DNA from: MWDV01 sp002070715
Lineage (GTDB): Bacteria; Verrucomicrobiota; Verrucomicrobiia; Limisphaerales; MWDV01
Reading direction: 5' to 3'
Length of the DNA: 64,000 nucleotides
NCBI GenBank assembly: GCA_035411585.1
Contig: DAONTI010000010.1
Location: 1-64,000 of the forward strand
Below, in pieces: positions 1 to 9,082 of this stretch. Every line of letters starts with the position of its first letter. The stretch's first letter is position 1. Under the pieces are notes generated by a model. That model was not told where the DNA came from and ran no database searches. It saw only the letters and a program-made list of their open reading frames with translations. Both the position numbers and the translations under genes were made by a program.

Positions 1-1337
1 AGGGAAAATCCGGCCGTGCCACCACTGGTCCCGCTGGATTTGTACGTCCATCCCGTGCTGTAGTTGGTGCCAAATCTATTTTTGCCCGTATCGAGCTCGT
101 AACCATCACCGGCAAAGCAGTTGATAAACGTCGCGCTATCCGCTTTTTCGCAATAAAAACCGTGGTTGTTCCCGTAAACCTCAACATTTTCACAAAGGAC
201 GCCCACTGAATGATTAAACCGCATCCCGTAGAAAAAACCGGTAATGGAAAGATTCTTAAAAAAGCCGCGCGAAAGGTTTTGCTGCCCGGAGTGAGGTGCC
301 GTCCAATTGATGCCCGACGACCGGCTCACTGTCCAAGGCGCTTCCGGTTTTCGCAATGTCATATCCTCAATGCAGACAAACCACGCGGCATTTGTTCCAC
401 CGTAGCTGAGTCCGGGGACGCCTTGCCAGCGGAAGAGGTCTTTGTCATGTACCGTCATCCAAAGCCGCGTGCGTTCGCGTCCGGCGCCCCGCACCCGGGT
501 GCCCTGCATCTTCAAGATTAGACTGTCATTCACCCGGTAGTCTCCCGCCGGAATAAAGACTTCCACATTTCCGCCCCAGTAACTCACGCCGTTGTTTGTC
601 GTTTGGTCAAGCGCCCATTGCAGATTGGCGGTGTCGGTGGCCGCCTTGCCAGTGGCGGAGGGAACAACAATGACGTTCGTAAAACCGGCATTGCTGCTGG
701 CCGCAACGATGCCCGTTAATAAACTGCCGTCGCCCGCAAAGGCGGCTGCCCGAATCGTATCGGCGTAATCGTTAGTGAGAAAGGTGCCGGGTACCAAATG
801 CTCCGGCCCGATGATCCCCGGTTGCATGTGTGACGCTTGAATGCTGGCCGGCGCCAAGGCCGGGGCGGTGATGCTTTCCGGAGCAACATTGCTGGCCAAC
901 AACGCCAGTTCTGCGGTATTCGCATGATTGGCCCACGGCGCGGCTGTCAAGCTTTGTCGTGGCCGCTGTACGATAAATTCGTCCGCCTCGCGTTTTTTCA
1001 CAGCGATTTCCAACCAAAGTTCCGGCTCGGCAAAAATCCCGGCGCCAAAGTCCAATTCGGCCGTGAACAGACCGTTGCTGACACCAACATCCCCAACGGT
1101 CAGTTCCCCAACTGCGAAGGATTCTTCGTCGGCATTCGGGAAGAAACGAAACCGGAAATCATAACGTCCATTCGCCAACTGACCGTCCTCAGTTAATCGT
1201 CCTTGGTAGGTAAAACTATTGGCATGGACCGCCGCCATGTAGGGCGGTGGATTAAATATCAGAACAGCGAAAGCGGCGAAAAACAACCGCCCCCATTTAT
1301 TGAGTGGGGTTTGATTATCGAAAAGCAGCTTTTCCAT
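1..1337 (-). CDS. Secreted right-handed beta-helix (pectate-lyase-like) protein, C-terminus beyond the window edge
   Basis: An open frame of 445 codons without a stop runs from an ATG at 1337 to the left edge. The N-terminus has a charged stretch, a hydrophobic core (LFFAAFAVLIF) and a likely cleavage after VHA. It is followed by NSFTYQGRLTEDGQLANGRYDFRF, here split as the motif FTYQGRL and the motif GRYDFRF, which is common at the start of large secreted verrucomicrobial proteins. From about residue 225 the pattern ATDTANLQWALDQT, then GNVEVFIPAGDYRV and GTRVRGAGRERT, matches the opening coil of pectate-lyase-3 type beta-helices. Later Gly/Asn-rich strands (ENVEVYGNNHGFYCEKA) continue the helix. 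The substrate cannot be told. An in-frame ATG at 1352 is an alternative start. Confidence 0.75.
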   Translation of the reverse strand, partial: MEKLLFDNQTPLNKWGRLFFAAFAVLIFNPPPYMAAVHANSFTYQGRLTEDGQLANGRYDFRFRFFPNADEESFAVGELTVGDVGVSNGLFTAELDFGAGIFAEPELWLEIAVKKREADEFIVQRPRQSLTAAPWANHANTAELALLASNVAPESITAPALAPASIQASHMQPGIIGPEHLVPGTFLTNDYADTIRAAAFAGDGSLLTGIVAASSNAGFTNVIVVPSATGKAATDTANLQWALDQTTNNGVSYWGGNVEVFIPAGDYRVNDSLILKMQGTRVRGAGRERTRLWMTVHDKDLFRWQGVPGLSYGGTNAAWFVCIEDMTLRKPEAPWTVSRSSGINWTAPHSGQQNLSRGFFKNLSITGFFYGMRFNHSVGVLCENVEVYGNNHGFYCEKADSATFINCFAGDGYELDTGKNRFGTNYSTGWTYKSSGTSGGTAGFS

Positions 1338-1600
1338 AGCAGTGAATTCCATACGGTCTGACTTGATTCTCGCGGTTTTATCTTGGGGACGATGGCCAGC
1401 AGAAGCCAGTGCTTTTCCACCAAAAATATTGGGGGATAGGCCCGTTTCCCTATTTGCTGATCGGACTGGTGGTTTTGAGGTGTGGGTTAACTGGTGGAGT
1501 CATTTGTGCTGCCGTCCACGTGGAATAGATCATCCGGCTAATTAAGAAAATGCGTGATGCCATTCGCCGACGTTGCCCTGAGTCGCGTCCGACCTGTGGA

Positions 1601-4600
1601 TTATTCCAACCCAAAGTATTGCTGATAAACCTCGCGGACGGCGGCCCGCCAGGTGGCTAGCGCCTCGCGGAAAGCCTCGGGCGTTGAGAAACCGCAGCGC
1701 ACGGCGACGCGATAATACGGCGCGGGATCCTCCGGCAGCACGGTTTCGCCCTCGTAACTCCAGCGCCGCAGGATGCCTTCCACGCGCCGCAAACGGCGGT
1801 AGTTCGCAATCAGTTGATCCGCCCCGGGCAACAGCTTGCCACGCCGGGCGCGTTCCAACGCGCGCACGGTGTTGGCTTCCTGCCAGCCGTGTTCCAAACA
1901 AAGCGCCTGCGCAATGAACTCCACATCCACCAGGCCGCCCTGACCGGTCTTGATTGCCAGCTCATCCTGCCCCGGCGGGGTGCGCTCTTTCTCAATGCGC
2001 ATTCGCATCTGATGAATTTTCTGTTTCCAATCGGAGGAATACGCGGCCAACCCGCCGGCCGAACCGCCGCGAGCTTGGCGATGAGGTTTCGTGCGCGGTA
2101 CGGCGGCCGTGGACGGCGCCCGGCTGGTGGCTGCGTTGGCGAGACCAAATTCCGTCGCAACATTGGCGGGGCGGAAATCGGTCAAGGCCGCGGCCAGACG
2201 CTGAAATTGTTCGCCCACGGCGGCGTTGCCGGCGATGAAACGGGCGCGGGAGATGGCTTGGATTTCCCACAGTTGAGCGCGTCGCCGGTAGTATTCTTCG
2301 TACGCCGACACCGTGTTCACCAGCAATCCCGCATCGCCGTCGGGACGCAGGCGCGCGTCCATCTGAAACACCACGCCGTGTTCGGTCCGGCGCGACAGCA
2401 GATCCATGAGATCCAGCGCCGCTTGCTGTAAGCGCGGCAATTCACGCGTCGGCGCGTCGGTGACAAACAACACGTCGAGGTCCGAACCGTAATCAATCTC
2501 CGCGCCGCCCAGTTTGCCCAGGCCGATGATGGCCAGGGGCGCGGCGGTCCAACCGTGTTGGCGCATGACCGATTCCAACGCGTATTGCAGACACGCCTCC
2601 GCCAGCGCGGAGAGTTCGGTCAGATACTGTTCGGGATCGGCCAGCCCCAGAATGTCGCGCAAACCTACGCGCATTTGTTCGGCCTGATGATACCGCCGCA
2701 ACCAGGCGTGCTGATCCTCGTCGCGCAGGCCGTGGCGCAAATCAGCGAGCGTCTCCGCCGCCGTACGCCGACGTTGGATATAGCCGTGGGCGACTTGTTC
2801 ATCAATCAGGTCGGGCGCGCGGATCGCCACTTCCGCCAGAAACTCCGAGCGGTCAAACAACAAGACCAGCAGATCAAACAGCGACGGGTTGCCATGCCAA
2901 ATCTCGAATAAAGTGGCGCGCGCGCCGTAGGCGTTGATGAAACTGTCCAACCGGGTCACCACACGGTCGGGATCGGAAAGGACCACGCGCTCGGGCAGAA
3001 GTGCCCGTGGCGACGATCCCGTCTTCGCGGCGGAAGCCCGGCGGCGCTGGGAGGTCGGGGCGCGGCCACGTCGAGAGGAGGTTGGGTGCGGGGCGACGCT
3101 CAGAGGCTGGCCTCCGGGACAGCGCGCGAAGAGGCGTTGGAGTAGTTGGCGCGCCAGGTCCGCTGTGCGGGGGGAGACATGCACGTAACCCGGCCCTTCC
3201 ACAAATTCCCGCAGCATGCGCAGGGCTTGGTCCACATCCCGAAACTGGTGCGCGGTCAGGAAGGTTTTCCACGCGGCTTCTTCGCCTTGGAATTCCACGA
3301 GAAACGGCAACGCGCGGCGCGGCGGGCCGCCCTTCAGGAATTTGTCGTAGATGCGGCGCACGTTGCGGGTATGCGTGGCGCGCCGGGTTTCAAAAGCTTG
3401 GAGCGAGGGGAAATCCATCAATGCCGCGAGCCGTTGCCGGGCGCGGCGGTCCACCGGAATGCTGTGCGTCTGGCGATTGCTCTCCATCTGTAAGCGGTGT
3501 TCGACATCGCGCAGAAAGCAATACGCGCCTTGCAACTGGCGCACTTCGGTGACGCTCAGGAGGTCATACTGGGCCAGTTTGTCGAGGGTGGGCAGGGTTT
3601 GCGGGTTTTGCAGAAACGGTTGCCGCCCGCCGCGGAGCAGTTGGTGGGCTTGAACAATGAATTCGATTTCCCGGATGCCGCCGCGGCCAAGTTTGACGTT
3701 GCGGTCCAGCTCCCCGGCTTTGACGACTTCCTGTTCGATGCGCGTTTTCATGGCCGCAACCTCGTCCAACACGCTTTCGTTGACGGACCGCGGATAGCGG
3801 AACGGCTGGATGGTTTCCAGGAATTCCGCCGCCAACGCCGGATCGCCGGCGACGCCTCGGGCTTTGATGAGCATCATGCGCTCCCAGGTTTGGCCCCATT
3901 GCGTGTAATAGTTTTCGTAACTGGTTAGCGAACGCGCCAGCGCACCAGCGTCGCCCTCGGGCCGCAGACGCAGGTCCACGCGATACAACGCGCCATCCGC
4001 CGTCAGGCGTGTGACCGTGCCGATGAATGTCTCGGCCAGCTTGTTGAAGAACTGATGATTATTCAGGTTGGCCGGCGGGATGACGCCGGGACGGGGAGCT
4101 TTCGGGAGCACGAGACCTTCCTCGTCGTACACGAAGAGCAGGTCCACGTCTGAACTGTAATTCAATTCCTGACCACCCAGCTTGCCCATGCCGAGCACAC
4201 AGGCTTGCGTGCGATGCCAGTGGCCGGTGGCATCCTGATGATACGGCTCCCCGTAACGCGCGCCCAGTTGTTGGCGGCAAATTTGCCAGACGGCGGCTAG
4301 GCACAGATCGGCCACGTCGGAAATCTCGCCGACGATGGTTTCCAAGGTAGCCAGCCGGGCCAGGTCGCGCGTCGCGATGCGCAACATTTCGCGTTGTTTG
4401 AACTGGCGCACCGCCGCACTGGCGGCCGCATAATCACCCTGGGCCAGGGCCGGGGCCAGCGCGGCGTGCAATTCAGCGCGGCGTCGCGGCAGCGAGGGCG
4501 CGCTTCGCAAATCGTCCGCGGTGAGTGTTTCCAGCCAGTCGGGGTGCGCGACGAGCAAGGCGCTTAACGCTTCCGACCCGCCCAGAAGCGCGGCCAGCGC

Positions 4601-4741
4601 GCGGGCGGAACGGGCGTCCATTCCGGCCAGAGTTTCGCGGGAGGCGGTGGCCGCCAACAATTGATAATGATGCCGCGCGCGCGGCGGGTCCGCCGAAGCA
4701 TCGAGGGCGTGAGTCCAGACAGCGGAGGGCATGGCGCGCAT
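1601..4741 (-). CDS. glnE: Bifunctional glutamine synthetase adenylyltransferase/deadenylyltransferase
   Basis: A cytoplasmic enzyme that adds and removes AMP on glutamine synthetase in response to nitrogen state. From the ATG at 4741 it is about 1046 aa, somewhat longer than E. coli GlnE (about 946). Both nucleotidyltransferase centres are present: GMGKLGGQELNYSSDVDLLF near residues 184-203 and GLGKLGGAEIDYGSDLDVLF near 740-759, each with its downstream R(L)RPEGDAG or RLRPDGDAG motif and the GRGGIREIEF / GQGGLVDVEF helices. The start overlaps the stop of the upstream glycosyltransferase (TGATG), implying translational coupling. Two low-complexity stretches (about 541-580 and 860-903) account for part of the extra length. 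Longer upstream frames lie inside the glycosyltransferase gene and were discarded. Confidence 0.93.
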   Translation of the reverse strand: MRAMPSAVWTHALDASADPPRARHHYQLLAATASRETLAGMDARSARALAALLGGSEALSALLVAHPDWLETLTADDLRSAPSLPRRRAELHAALAPALAQGDYAAASAAVRQFKQREMLRIATRDLARLATLETIVGEISDVADLCLAAVWQICRQQLGARYGEPYHQDATGHWHRTQACVLGMGKLGGQELNYSSDVDLLFVYDEEGLVLPKAPRPGVIPPANLNNHQFFNKLAETFIGTVTRLTADGALYRVDLRLRPEGDAGALARSLTSYENYYTQWGQTWERMMLIKARGVAGDPALAAEFLETIQPFRYPRSVNESVLDEVAAMKTRIEQEVVKAGELDRNVKLGRGGIREIEFIVQAHQLLRGGRQPFLQNPQTLPTLDKLAQYDLLSVTEVRQLQGAYCFLRDVEHRLQMESNRQTHSIPVDRRARQRLAALMDFPSLQAFETRRATHTRNVRRIYDKFLKGGPPRRALPFLVEFQGEEAAWKTFLTAHQFRDVDQALRMLREFVEGPGYVHVSPRTADLARQLLQRLFARCPGGQPLSVAPHPTSSRRGRAPTSQRRRASAAKTGSSPRALLPERVVLSDPDRVVTRLDSFINAYGARATLFEIWHGNPSLFDLLVLLFDRSEFLAEVAIRAPDLIDEQVAHGYIQRRRTAAETLADLRHGLRDEDQHAWLRRYHQAEQMRVGLRDILGLADPEQYLTELSALAEACLQYALESVMRQHGWTAAPLAIIGLGKLGGAEIDYGSDLDVLFVTDAPTRELPRLQQAALDLMDLLSRRTEHGVVFQMDARLRPDGDAGLLVNTVSAYEEYYRRRAQLWEIQAISRARFIAGNAAVGEQFQRLAAALTDFRPANVATEFGLANAATSRAPSTAAVPRTKPHRQARGGSAGGLAAYSSDWKQKIHQMRMRIEKERTPPGQDELAIKTGQGGLVDVEFIAQALCLEHGWQEANTVRALERARRGKLLPGADQLIANYRRLRRVEGILRRWSYEGETVLPEDPAPYYRVAVRCGFSTPEAFREALATWRAAVREVYQQYFGLE

Positions 4742-5718
4742 CAGCGGATGAGGGTTTCCAGCCGGACTTCGCGCGCACGGTCCGCGGCATCCGTGCGCAG
4801 ACGGGTAAACAATCCGCGCCAGAAACCGCATCCGTAGAAGACATGGCTCAACACGATCAACGGCGCGGCGGCCAACGCCCGCCTTAGGCTGCTGGCGCGG
4901 ACGAGCGCCGCGGTTTGAGCGAGGACCGCCAGCGCGTAAGCCAGCAGGGGCAATCCCCAAAGCCACCGCCAGCGTGGATTTCCCCCGCACGCCACCAGCG
5001 GCAGGGTCAACAGATAGATCACAAACAGCGGCGGAACGAAATTCAAGGCCGACCCCAGGGTGGGATGCCGGCGGAATTGTTCCGCGCGGCCGCGGCCGTA
5101 AGTCAGCAGCATTTTGGCGAAAGATCGGAGGGTGCGCCGCGGACGGCGTTGCACGCTGAAATCCGGATCGTAAATCAACTGGCCGCCGCGTTGCTGGAGG
5201 GCGTCCATCAGCGCGTTTTCCTCGTTGGGATAGAGGGATTCATCAAAGCCGCCGAGCTCGAGCAACGGCTGCTTGCGCGCCATGAGGTTGCACAAGATGA
5301 GTTCCTTTTCGTTGCTGACCCGGCGCGCGCCGACTTTTGCGTAGCGCGCCCGGCTGGGGCCGAATGCCAGCCGGCTGGCCAGCACCAAGGCAAAAACTTG
5401 TTCCCGGTGGGGCGCGTTGGGGGGACACAGGTTTGGCCCGCCCACCATCTGGACCTGCGGCTCGGCAAACACTGTCGCCGCCCGGTGCAAATTGTCCGGC
5501 GGCGCGACCGAATCGTCGTCGAGGAAGTAGATCAATTCCCCGCGCGCGGCGCGGAGAGCGGTGTTGCGTTGCACCGAAGGATGCCGTCCGCGCGCCACGA
5601 TGATTTCCAAGCGGTCGGCGGGGTAATCGAACCGCAACGCGGCCGTGGCGGCCTGGACCTCGGTTTGGTCCGGCCGGGCGGCGATGATGACCGTCACGCT
5701 GGGCAGGTTGGCGCTCAC
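4741..5718 (-). CDS. Family 2 glycosyltransferase with C-terminal membrane segments
   Basis: 325 aa, GTG start. The N-terminus VTVIIAARPDQTE is the first beta strand of a GT-A fold, followed by the nucleotide-sugar/metal binding ELIYFLDDDSVAP (DDD motif near residue 90). GGFDESLYPNEENALMDALQQRG is the typical GGFDE...ED acceptor-side motif, with N-E-E in place of the usual E-D. RRPRRTLRSF resembles the QXXRW region. The C-terminal third has about two hydrophobic helices (FVPPLFVIYLLTLPLVAC and a later one), so the enzyme probably sits on the inner membrane. It is cotranscribed with glnE, which it overlaps. Donor and acceptor sugars are unknown. Confidence 0.85.
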   Translation of the reverse strand: MSANLPSVTVIIAARPDQTEVQAATAALRFDYPADRLEIIVARGRHPSVQRNTALRAARGELIYFLDDDSVAPPDNLHRAATVFAEPQVQMVGGPNLCPPNAPHREQVFALVLASRLAFGPSRARYAKVGARRVSNEKELILCNLMARKQPLLELGGFDESLYPNEENALMDALQQRGGQLIYDPDFSVQRRPRRTLRSFAKMLLTYGRGRAEQFRRHPTLGSALNFVPPLFVIYLLTLPLVACGGNPRWRWLWGLPLLAYALAVLAQTAALVRASSLRRALAAAPLIVLSHVFYGCGFWRGLFTRLRTDAADRAREVRLETLIR

Positions 5719-5789
5719 CGGCGCAAAGCTACGGACGAGGCCGGGAAGTGCAAAGGGGAAAGTGGCTGAGATGTCATGACTCTTTGAGA

Positions 5790-7263
5790 ATGTCCCCTTT
5801 GGGACTCGCTAAAAATGTCCCCTTGAGGCGGCAGTTGCGGTAGCTACTGCCGCCACGATGGGAACATTAACGATGAGTGCGAAAGAACGGCGTCGTGCCG
5901 TCATTATGGCGGGAGTGCAAGCGGGAGAACTCAACCTGGTGGGCGCGGCCGCCGTGCTGGGGCTGAGCTACCGGCAAACCAAGCGGGTGTGGCGACGGTA
6001 TCGGACCGCCGGAGACGCGGGGCTGGTGCATCGGTTGCGCGGCCGCCCCGGCCCGCGCCGCAAACCGCCGGAGCTGCGCGCGCAGGTGCTGGCGCGGCAT
6101 GCCCAGCGGTATCCGGACTTTGGGCCCACCCTGGCCGCAGAGTATCTGGCCCGGGAGGGCTGGCAGGTGGATCACGAGACGTTGCGGCGCTGGCTGCTGG
6201 CCGCCGGGCGCTGGACCGTGCGCCGGCGGCGGCAACGCCACCGGCAATGGCGGGAGCGCAAACCCTGCTTTGGGGCGATGGTGCAACTGGACGGTTCGCA
6301 CCACGACTGGTTCGAGGGACGACGGGCGCCGTGCGTGCTGATGGTGATGGTGGATGATGCCACCAACCGGGTGTGGGCCCAGTTCTTTGAAGCCGAGACG
6401 ACACACGCCAGCTACGACATGCTGGAAGGCTGGGCCAGAAGGTATGGGCTGCCCCAGAGCCTGTATGTGGACCGGGACAGCATCTATCGGTGTGAAGGAG
6501 TGGGCAGCATTGCCGAGCAAATCGCCGGGAAAAGGCCCCAAACCCAGTTTGGGCGGGCGATGGAAAAGTTGGGGGTGCAATTGATCTTGGCCCACAGTCC
6601 GCAGGCCAAGGGGCGGGTGGAACGGATGAACGGGGTGCTGCAAGACCGGCTGGTGAAGGCGCTGCGACTGGCCGGGATCAACGATCTGGCCGCAGCCAAC
6701 GCGTATTTGGCGCAGACGTATCTGCCCGAACTCAACCAGAGATTCCAGGTGCCGGCGGCCAGTGCGGCGGATGTACACCAAGCGGTGCCGCGGGGGTGGC
6801 AGGAGGCATTGAGTTGGGAAGTCGAGCGGGTGGTGCAACGGGATTGGACGGTGGTTTACCAAGGCCGGTGGTATCAATTGGATCGGGCGACGGCCGGGCT
6901 GGGACTGGCGGGCAAGAAGGTGACGGTGCGACGGCTGCGGGATGGGCGCATCCAACTGGAGCGAGGTGGTGTGAAACTCAAATGGCGGGCACTGGACCGG
7001 CGGCCTCTGCGGGTGCGAGTCCCAGCGGTGGCACCGACCCAACCCGCCGTGGGGCCGCAGAAGCCGGCGGCGAATCATCCGGGGCGGCTGCAGCGGATTG
7101 GTAGCGTGCGCAAGGCGATGCGACGGCCGCCTGGCGGCGTGCGTCGGGTGGGGGCCTCTGGTCGGCCTCCGCTCCGCTCCGGCCTCCCGGCGTCCCCCAC
7201 CCGACGCACCACAAACAACAACAGAACCAGGGGACATTGTCGTCTGAGTTCTGAGGGGGACAT
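5790..7263 (+). mobile_element. ISNCY/IS1202-like insertion sequence
   Basis: The element is bounded by matching ends: TGTCCCC at 5791-5797 and again at 5816-5822 on the left, and the complement GGGGACA at 7230-7236 and 7256-7262 on the right. The paired motifs are 25 and 26 bp apart, and a GGACTC/GAACTC-like block lies between them, so each end carries a duplicated transposase-site-like motif. It contains one transposase gene. No convincing target-site duplication was seen. The exact outer boundary is uncertain by a few bases. Confidence 0.75.
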
Positions 7264-7285
7264 TTCTAAGGAAACGCTGATTTAA
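5858..7285 (+). CDS. ISNCY family transposase (DDE integrase fold)
   Basis: 475 aa from ATG 5858; ATG 5873 (MSAKERRRAV) is an equally good start. The N-terminal helix-turn-helix (LVGAAAVLGLSYRQTKRVWRRY) binds the ends. A second HTH-like part follows, then the RNase H-like core with acidic residues in VQLDGSHHDW, LYVDRDSIY and KGRVERMNG. The order and wording match IS1202/ISNCY transposases. The last 60 or so residues are proline/arginine rich. The reading frame passes through the right inverted repeat and ends at a TAA inside the neighbouring IS5 element, so the original stop has probably been lost, perhaps by a small frameshift. Confidence 0.88.
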   Translation: MGTLTMSAKERRRAVIMAGVQAGELNLVGAAAVLGLSYRQTKRVWRRYRTAGDAGLVHRLRGRPGPRRKPPELRAQVLARHAQRYPDFGPTLAAEYLAREGWQVDHETLRRWLLAAGRWTVRRRRQRHRQWRERKPCFGAMVQLDGSHHDWFEGRRAPCVLMVMVDDATNRVWAQFFEAETTHASYDMLEGWARRYGLPQSLYVDRDSIYRCEGVGSIAEQIAGKRPQTQFGRAMEKLGVQLILAHSPQAKGRVERMNGVLQDRLVKALRLAGINDLAAANAYLAQTYLPELNQRFQVPAASAADVHQAVPRGWQEALSWEVERVVQRDWTVVYQGRWYQLDRATAGLGLAGKKVTVRRLRDGRIQLERGGVKLKWRALDRRPLRVRVPAVAPTQPAVGPQKPAANHPGRLQRIGSVRKAMRRPPGGVRRVGASGRPPLRSGLPASPTRRTTNNNRTRGHCRLSSEGDISKETLI

Positions 7286-8495
7286 TCCGTCGGAAAATTC
7301 TTTTGAACGCGCAGGCGGGTTTCTAGTCTGTGAGGCATGATTCATCAAACTACGTTTGCCCACGCCGAGTTTGCCGCCAAAAAGAAGACCCCCCGTCGCG
7401 AAAAATTCCTGGCCCGCATGGCGGCGGTCATTCCGTGGGCGAAATTGCTTGCCGTCATCGAGCCGCATTATCCCAAGGGCCGGCGCGGGCGTCCGCCCGT
7501 CGGCTTGGAGCGGATGCTGCGCGTCTATTTCCTCCAGCAATGGTATGGGCTGGCCGATGAGGCGCTGGAAGACGCGCTCGATGACCGCCAGGCGTTGCCA
7601 CGCTTCGCGCGCATTGATCTGGCGGCGGCAGGTGTGCCCGATGCCCCCACGCTTCTGAACTTCCGCCACCTGCTGGAGACGCACGATCGGTGCAAAGGCC
7701 TCTTCACCGCGATCAATGACGATCTGGCCGCGCGCGGTTTGCTGCTGCGCGCCGGCACGCGGGTGGATGCCACGCTCATCGCCGCGCCATCCTCCACCCA
7801 GAATGCGAAGCAGGAACGCGATCCGGAAATGCACCAGACCCAGAAGGGCAATCAAGGGTATTTCGGGCTGAAGGCGCACATCGGCGCGGACCGGGACAGC
7901 AAACGGGTGCCTACGGTGGTCGTCCCGGCGGCGAACGTGGCGGACGTGACGCAGACGGCGGAACGGTGGCACGGCCAAGCGACGCAAGTCCATGCGGATG
8001 CCGGTTACACCGGGGTGGAGCAACGACCGGAGATCGTGGCGTTGAAGCGGAAGATTGACTGGCAGATCGCAGGCCAGCGCAGTGTGATCCAGGCGCTGGC
8101 TGAGGGAGCGGAGAAAGAGACGCGCAAAGCGATGGAGAAAGCCAAGGCGTCCGTCCGCGCGTTTGTGGAACACCCTTTTCACATCGTGAAGAATTTATTT
8201 CGTCACCGGAAAGTGCGGGATCGCGGGTTGGCCAAGAACGGGCATCAGCTCTACGTGTTCTTTGGCCTGGCCAACGTGGTGATTGGCGCGAGGACACCGG
8301 CGGCGGCATGAGCCGGCGCACTGGAAGACGCCCCCAACGAGCAGGAACGAAGCAAAAAGCCGACGGTCAAACCCCGCGAACCGTTGAAAACCGGGTCGCC
8401 CGGTCAAGCTTCGAGCCACCCCAAACCGCCTCGCGCCCGCCGCCTCAGCCCGCGCATCTCAGAAATCCATCATTCAGGCTTTATTCAGCGTCTCC
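7270..8495 (+). mobile_element. IS5-family insertion sequence with CTAA target duplication
   Basis: The left end GGAAACGCTGATTTAATCC (from 7270) is an imperfect inverted copy of the right end, which reads GGAGACGCTGAATAAAGCC on the minus strand (to 8495). CTAA lies directly outside both ends (7266-7269 and 8496-8499), matching the YTAR duplication expected for IS5-family elements. The element is 1226 bp and carries one intact transposase. It starts only a few bases after the end of the ISNCY-type element. Confidence 0.9.
7337..8311 (+). CDS. IS5 family transposase
   Basis: 324 aa, full length, in one frame. N-terminal part: RMAAVIPWAKLLAVIEPHYPKG.GRPPVGLERMLRVYFLQQWYGLADEALEDAL, the conserved IS5 DUF772-type region. 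Catalytic part: TRVDATLIAAPSS (first D), HADAGYTG (second D), and a C-terminal helix carrying the E (FRHRKVRDRGLAKN). LKAHIGADRDS is also typical. It acts on the terminal repeats of its own element and could in principle act on the small non-autonomous element near 44.1 kb, whose ends match. It appears intact and may still be active. Confidence 0.93.
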   Translation: MIHQTTFAHAEFAAKKKTPRREKFLARMAAVIPWAKLLAVIEPHYPKGRRGRPPVGLERMLRVYFLQQWYGLADEALEDALDDRQALPRFARIDLAAAGVPDAPTLLNFRHLLETHDRCKGLFTAINDDLAARGLLLRAGTRVDATLIAAPSSTQNAKQERDPEMHQTQKGNQGYFGLKAHIGADRDSKRVPTVVVPAANVADVTQTAERWHGQATQVHADAGYTGVEQRPEIVALKRKIDWQIAGQRSVIQALAEGAEKETRKAMEKAKASVRAFVEHPFHIVKNLFRHRKVRDRGLAKNGHQLYVFFGLANVVIGARTPAAA

Positions 8496-8499
8496 CTAA

Positions 8500-8943
8500 A
8501 TCGCCGTTGTATCCAATCTCTGCCTCGGCGAAAAAGGAGGGATCATGCCGCCCCTAACGCGATTCGATTTTCTTACTGTCATCAACCTCAATACCACGGT
8601 CTCTAGCCCCCGAGACGCGCGCTGCGGGATTCGAGCCGCCCGGCACACGGCGCGGGCAGGACAATCCGCTGCGGTGGAATTCGTGGCGCCTGCCCGGCCC
8701 GACCCGCCGCGCCTCTGGCCGGTAAAACTTTCCGAGCCACAAAAGAATCGCCGTCCCCCGCCTCCGATCTGGTCGCGCCCCCTCGTCCGGGGCAGGATAA
8801 AAAGCGGCGTGTTGCCCCTCCTGTTTTCGTGTTGCGGCATAGTGTGGCTAGAGGAGAATGCTTACAGCCTGCTTACATTCTCAGATTCTAAAAAATCCAG
8901 AAAAGCGCGCAAAACCCCTGTAAACATTGGCTGGAATTGAGGT
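8500..8943. other. Intergenic stretch, no gene recognised
   Basis: Between the IS5 element and tRNA-Ser. Short frames exist on both strands (for example 8545-8940 +), but their products are Arg/Pro rich, show no domain, and overlap each other antisense. Nothing else was recognised. Confidence 0.5.
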
Positions 8944-9034
8944 TGGCGGAGAGGCAGGGATTCGAACCCTGGATACCCTTTCGGGGTACTCACGCTCTCC
9001 AGGCGTGCGCTTTAAACCACTCAGCCACCTCTCC
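8944..9034 (-). tRNA. tRNA-Ser (GGA)
   Basis: The cloverleaf folds on the minus strand. The acceptor stem is GGAGAGG/CCTCTCC with discriminator G and a genomically encoded CCA at 8946-8944. The anticodon loop CTGGAGA gives anticodon GGA. There is a long class II variable arm (GCGTGAGTACCCCGAAAGGGTATC) and a T-loop GGTTCGAATCC. It reads UCC/UCU serine codons. Confidence 0.95.
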
Positions 9035-9082
9035 GCGAAACCGCTGAAATCTGAATCACTCAGCCCGCTGACGCAATGTTTT

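Noticed and set aside
5867..8182. 771-codon minus-strand frame
   Set aside because: It lies antisense across both IS transposases and shows no domain; the plus-strand genes have full conserved motifs.
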